From NCBI GenBank assembly GCA_013146195.2, contig CM028378.1:84502295-84566294 (forward strand): a DNA stretch of 64,000 nt. Direction: 5' to 3'. Each line of letters opens with the position of its first letter. Within the stretch, counting starts at the first letter, position 1. The notes below the pieces were generated by a model, which saw only the letters and a list, made by a program, of their open reading frames with translations, did no database searches and was not told the origin of the DNA. This document shows, piece after piece, positions 60,146-64,000 of the stretch. Source of the DNA: Codonopsis lanceolata. Lineage: Eukaryota; Streptophyta; Magnoliopsida; Asterales; Campanulaceae. Made by a program: the position numbers and the translations under genes.

Positions 60146-60530
60146 ACTAATTAAGAAGTCATGTAGACTAGTATTATTGATTCAATTAATGGTTTTGTCC
60201 ACAAACTATGTTAAAAAATAATAAAAACATGTAGACTACTAGTAGTGAACACTTATTTTCACCATAATTATGCATAGTAGAAATTAATGCAGAATTGGTT
60301 TATTTGGACTACTTGGATTACGTTTTATCAATTTTGGAACTTTTTCATAATCTCTGACAAACCAATAACAAAACTAAGATTGTCAGGGAAGAACAAACAT
60401 AAATGGATCTACTCCTCTATAAGCAATCATATGTATGTATAATTTCTTACCTATAGTTCCATCAAGCTTCATCTAAGCACATTTGTGACTGTAATTAATC
60501 AAACAAACGCACACATACACACAAAAGATT

Positions 60531-61022
60531 ATGACTGCAGAAAGGTCTACCAATTTGGTCATAGTCATGGTCATGTCCATGGCTCTATTCCTAGTAGCTC
60601 CAAATGCCGGCGAAGATGGATAGACTAGTCACTTCTACAGATTCTTGCCCTGATAAAGGCTGGTGCATCCCTCCTAATAAGCACTTTGATCTATCACAAC
60701 CAATGTTTGGAAAAATTGCTAATTACGAAGCTGGAGTTGTACCCATCATCTATAGAAAGGTTCATTGTGTGAAAATCGTGGCATGAAATTTGTGATTAAG
60801 GGGAATACTGATTGGGTGACTGTATTGGTGTACAATGTAGGAAGAGTCGGTGATGTTCATGATGTCAAGACTAAAGGCTTGAACACGAATTGGCAGCCAA
60901 CTAGGCTTGAAATACACCTATTGATGCACCTCAGTTTAATCTCCAATCATGAGCAGGGTTTACATGTGGGGAGTGGGCTAAAACACAATAGACCATCAGC
61001 CATGGTTGCCCCACTCTTTTAA
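60531..61022 (+). pseudogene. Alpha-expansin (EXPA) fragment, internally deleted
   Basis: ATG at 60531 begins a signal-peptide-like sequence (NLVIVMVMSMALFLVAP) and stops at 60621-60623. In another frame (60634-60783) it reads DSCPDKGWCIPPNKHFDLSQ, then MFGKIANYEAGVVPIIYRKV, matching domain 1 of alpha-expansins and including the HFD motif. After a further frame change (about 60780-60900) it reads RGMKFVIKGNTDWVTVLVYN, then VGDVHDVKTKGL, as at the domain 1/2 boundary. About 90 residues of domain 1 are missing between the signal peptide and CPDKGW. Intact expansins loosen cell walls and are about 250 residues. This copy cannot encode a working protein. Its strand is opposite to the neighbouring MATE and G-patch fragments. 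Confidence 0.8.
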
Positions 61023-62019
61023 CAACTTAATTTTTTTTCATTAAGTTGGTAATTAGCAGTTTCGTATAATATTTTTTAGGAATAAGGTGCATTGCTTTCT
61101 GCTAACCAAATTTATTTGCTTCAGATCAACGCCACGTAGGGTTCAACAATCTAAAGTCCTAACATCTTCACCAAGCCATTTCCTTGTAGAGCGTTAGGTA
61201 GACGACAAAAAAACTTTCCTCCCCAATTAGCCAATCCCCACCCCCAAAATAAGCAGATAAGTCTTAGCCAAAAACTACTCCCTCTTTTCATCTTTAAGAA
61301 TCCAAAAACTCCCTCTTCTCCCCTCAAAGAGTCCTTTCCTTTTCAAGAGGTTCCACTCAAAGAGTCCACTTTTCATAATTAAGCTTGCAATTCTCCATAC
61401 ATTCTAGCTTTACCCCTCATCTAGAATTAGGTTAATTATGTGCAACACTAATATTTGTGATTATGTTACTTCCAAGGATAGCAAAACATCTCTTGAATAT
61501 TGAACTTCTGAAAGTGGACACTGGGTCGAATGATTATGGAAAAGAGAGGGGGTGATAGACAACATCATCTCGCGATCTCAAGTTTCACATTCCTTGAATT
61601 CATCAACTCGTCGTTCAAGAAGGGAAAAGAGGGGGAGATAGAGGTGCACGTTGCAAGACATACAGACGAAACACATTCTCAGAAACTTGAATACTGGCTA
61701 GAGAAATACAAATAGCATGGTCATATTCCCCTTTACCAAATTATAGGTTCTGATCTGACCGCCCTCTCAGTTTAACACTGGGGACACCAGAAAACTAAGT
61801 TGGAAAACAACCATTTGAAACCCGGACCTTCAGAAACCAAATAGACTAGGACAGCAAAGTTAATCACCCTCCAAACAAGAATACTGGCAACATAAAAATT
61901 ACACTCCTCTTATAAGCCATGTACTTTATCTGGAACCAGACCTATTTGCAGATATGTACAATAGTGAAGTTTTTACCTGGGAATCTCCTTAAACTTTTAC
62001 TCTTTTGGGCCTTGGACGG
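61023..62019. other. Spacer, nothing identified
   Basis: Words such as AAAGAGTCC / ACTCCCTCTT cluster at 61275-61370 and may be a MITE remnant, but no paired ends were found. The 61-codon frame at 61530 has no known domain. Confidence 0.4.
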
Positions 62020-62541
62020 CTAAGATTGAGGAAACTTAGAAACATGCTTCTTTTTCCCTGCCAAAGCTCTTGGATTCTTCACAAGCATCCCATCATCCAA
62101 AGCAAACAAGCAGTCATACACAGTAGATAGATATTTTTTAGACTTCTTCAAACACTTCCTCCCTGATTGAGGTTTCTTCAAACCATACTCCCTTGATGCA
62201 TCCTGAAGTGCAATACCTCCCAGCCTTTCTAAAGTTTCATTGAAACTAACACGAGAAACGGGATCATCATCAGAGGTATCCACCACGTTTCCAATCAACT
62301 GATCAACATTCACAACTTTGAAACTCCCACCGATTCCTTCAAAATAATATTTCGCAATCTCGTCATCAATAACTGAGCCACTATCAGATAAGCCATCACT
62401 ATCAGATGAGCTAGAGGAATCACATGACTCCAAAGACTCCAGGATTTCCTCATTGGGTGACTCCTCTTCACCGTCCTCATCATTAGAGATATATTGGGTA
62501 TATAATTTCAAGCCTCCAATAGACAAAAACCCCGTGAACAC
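62020..62541 (-). pseudogene. SQS1-like R3H/G-patch protein fragment
   Basis: A 173-residue open frame on the minus strand includes SIGGLKLYTQYIS near the start, then an acidic Ser/Asp stretch (about 25-60). It continues with DEIAKYYFEGIGGSFKVV, then FNETLERLGGIALQDASREY and KKKHVSKFPQS at the end. This pattern resembles the central part of plant D111/G-patch proteins (At3g09850 type, related to yeast Sqs1), which act in RNA splicing or ribosome assembly through a DEAH helicase. The R3H and G-patch domains that should follow are absent, because the frame stops just before them. Full proteins are about 700-800 residues. The fragment is uninterrupted, unlike its neighbours. The identification is from memory of the family. 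Confidence 0.55.
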
Positions 62542-62727
62542 TAGTAGTGAGGAAGAATGATTTTTTTTAAATGATGATAATGTTTTGTGGTTTTTAAATA
62601 GATGTTATTTTTTGTAGTCTCATTGAATTATTAGCTTTTAAATATATGTTTGTGTTATTTAATGATGCTATTATTAAATTGTTTTACTTTATCCGTGCTT
62701 TAATTATGTTGCAAGTCTACATTTGTT

Positions 62728-62730
<3 letters not shown>
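62542..62730. other. Spacer with a possible degenerate CACTA end
   Basis: ATGTTATTTTTTGTAGTC at 62602-62619 resembles the inverse of the CACTA terminus at 55944 but lacks the final G. No matching 3-bp TSD is seen. Confidence 0.25.
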
Positions 62731-62768
<38 letters not shown>

Positions 62769-62769
62769 A
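62731..62769. repeat. (TA)n(TG)n compound microsatellite
   Basis: About 8 TA units followed by about 12 GT units. Confidence 0.9.
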
Positions 62770-63234
62770 TAGTACTATGTCGAGGCGTAGAGGCAAAAGC
62801 AGCAGATGTGAAACTTCTAAGTAATCATCCTGGAGATGGAAATATCTCTTCCTCACAAGAGCTTGATGAGGAAATATCTCTTCCTCACATGAATCAGAGT
62901 CCACAGTCGATAGGAGAAGTCATGGTGAGAATAGAGTTCCGCGACCAACTGATAATGCTGATCAGAGGATACCAGTTATTATTCACCGAAACACGTAAGT
63001 TAATATAATTCATTTTCTCTTGTGTTTTTATGAATTCAATTAATATTATGTTTTGACATTGGCAATTAACTAAAAATCCGCTATATTGCAAAAAAAAAGT
63101 AAGATCTTTCTATTTCTGTTAGTTTATTTTCTGCGATTTGAGAAAATTGTTGCTGAAAATCTGCTCAGTAGTTGATCTGTGGTGTTGGTTTGGTTTAATT
63201 CATGGTTAATCTAGGAATATTATTGCTGAAAATA
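62770..63234. other. Unassigned sequence with a short internal repeat
   Basis: GAAATATCTCTTCCTCACA occurs at about 62840 and about 62871. Open frames crossing it show no domain that I can name. Confidence 0.35.
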
Positions 63235-63437
63235 TGTGCACCATTGTTTCGTTGTTGAACGTAAATTTGTTGGGGTGCCCTCGTTTGATGGTGTGTGCAC
63301 CATTGTTTCGTTGTTGAACGTAAATTTGTTGGGGTGCCCTCGTTTGATGGGTGTGCACCATTGTTTTGTTGTTGAACATAAATGTTTTGTTGGGGTGCCC
63401 TCGTTTGATGGGTGTGCAGCATTGCTTTGTTGTTGGC
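63235..63437. repeat. Minisatellite, 58-61-bp unit, about 3.4 copies
   Basis: TGTGCACCATTGTTTCGTTG starts units at 63235 and 63294, and close variants start them at 63352 and 63413. Each contains TTGGGGTGCCCTCGTTTGAT. The first two copies are nearly identical. Unit length shifts the frame, so no repeat protein is implied. Confidence 0.95.
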
Positions 63438-64000
63438 ATTTATTTTTTATTATTTTTTCCTAGTTCAAAGATCCTGACAATTAGTGGCATTTCGTACATT
63501 TAGATCCTGAGAATTAAAGCAGACAGCCCTAAATCTGCCTTCCCTGCCTATATACATATTTTTTTTGATAAGGGTAAATATCACATGCCTTCCCTGCCTA
63601 TATATCATATGCTTGGCAGCGTTTGCTTTTAATATCCCCTCTACATCTGGAACTGGATTGGCATGGTACCATCAATGATTATGATTTTAACTACTACTAA
63701 ATGCCCCAATTTAATTTTTTTTATAAATAATATAACCCATACTCTCTCATTAAGGATTCAAATCTTCTCTCGCAATCTCTACCCACTCCTTGTCCGAACG
63801 AATTTAATCCTTACACCCTTGTTATTTTACCCAGCCTTCATTTTTCATTTTACAAGGACCCGCATAAAGTTGAGATTCAGTAGTGACAGAGTTTGGGAGA
63901 GGGTGTTGAGTGGGAGTGGGAGGGAATGTGCAAGTACTGTGGAGACAATATGAGAGAGGGAGCGAGAAAACAGAGTTCAGATATATGTTTTTAGCAACCA
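63438..64000. other. Right-edge spacer
   Basis: CCTTCCCTGCCTATATA is repeated at about 63540 and 63589. The last 100 bases are GAGAG-rich and might lead into a gene beyond the window. Nothing can be assigned. Confidence 0.4.

Noticed and set aside
62602..62619. Firm call of the second CACTA end
   Set aside because: The sequence resembles the inverse terminus but lacks the final G and a matching 3-bp TSD, so it is kept only as a hypothesis.
63195..63463. CRISPR-like appearance of short direct repeats
   Set aside because: The repeats are directly adjacent 58-61-bp units without unique spacers, in a plant nuclear sequence. It is a minisatellite.

Overview
The window looks like a gene-poor, AT-rich piece of nuclear chromosome from a flowering plant, probably a eudicot. 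The signs are GT-AG introns, plant-specific families (LRR receptor kinase, plant mobile domain, alpha-expansin, plant-type MATE), and many plant transposons with their expected target-site duplications (TSDs). I cannot name the species. Only one gene appears intact: an LRR receptor-like kinase at 34297-37100 with two exons, 784 residues. Everything else I could identify is a transposon, a transposon gene in decay, or a fragment of a host gene.

Layout, left to right. 0.4-5.1 kb: diverged copies of one dispersed repeat. The first is interrupted by a 925-bp hAT element (8-bp TSD) that keeps only the end of a transposase; the third is interrupted by an LTR-like insertion. 5.1-11.3 kb: non-coding, with a palindrome, GCATC-rich repeats and a Stowaway MITE with a TA TSD. 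11.9-15.1 kb: a decayed Mutator-like transposase followed by an RPA70-like OB-fold fragment. 16.7-23.1 kb: a complete but broken Ty1-copia retrotransposon. 23-34 kb: AT-rich spacer with tandem arrays, a truncated LTR, a Harbinger-like element and a 1.1-kb hAT-like element with an 8-bp TSD. 34.2-37.3 kb: the receptor kinase.

37.5-46.4 kb is the most intricate part. A Mutator-like element (40.16-42.38 kb) carries a solo LTR with a 5-bp TSD. Next to it a 3.7-kb hAT-type unit (42.70-46.42 kb) encloses two further Mutator-like elements, each with a 9-bp TSD. Between them lies a fragment of a GH1 beta-glucosidase gene, and inside the second is a reversed 5' fragment of a PRCC-like gene.

46.7-55.9 kb holds LTR-like sequence, tandem repeats, a 551-bp hAT MITE with a perfect 8-bp TSD, and a four-exon plant mobile domain gene disabled by three stop codons. 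At 55.94 kb a canonical CACTA terminus begins. Downstream are an 870-bp solo LTR and three broken host-gene fragments: a MATE transporter (-), an alpha-expansin (+) and an SQS1-like G-patch protein (-). This resembles multi-gene capture, but the far CACTA end is uncertain. The window ends in minisatellite and unassigned sequence.

The main biology is therefore layered transposition and capture of gene pieces beside a single functional signalling gene.
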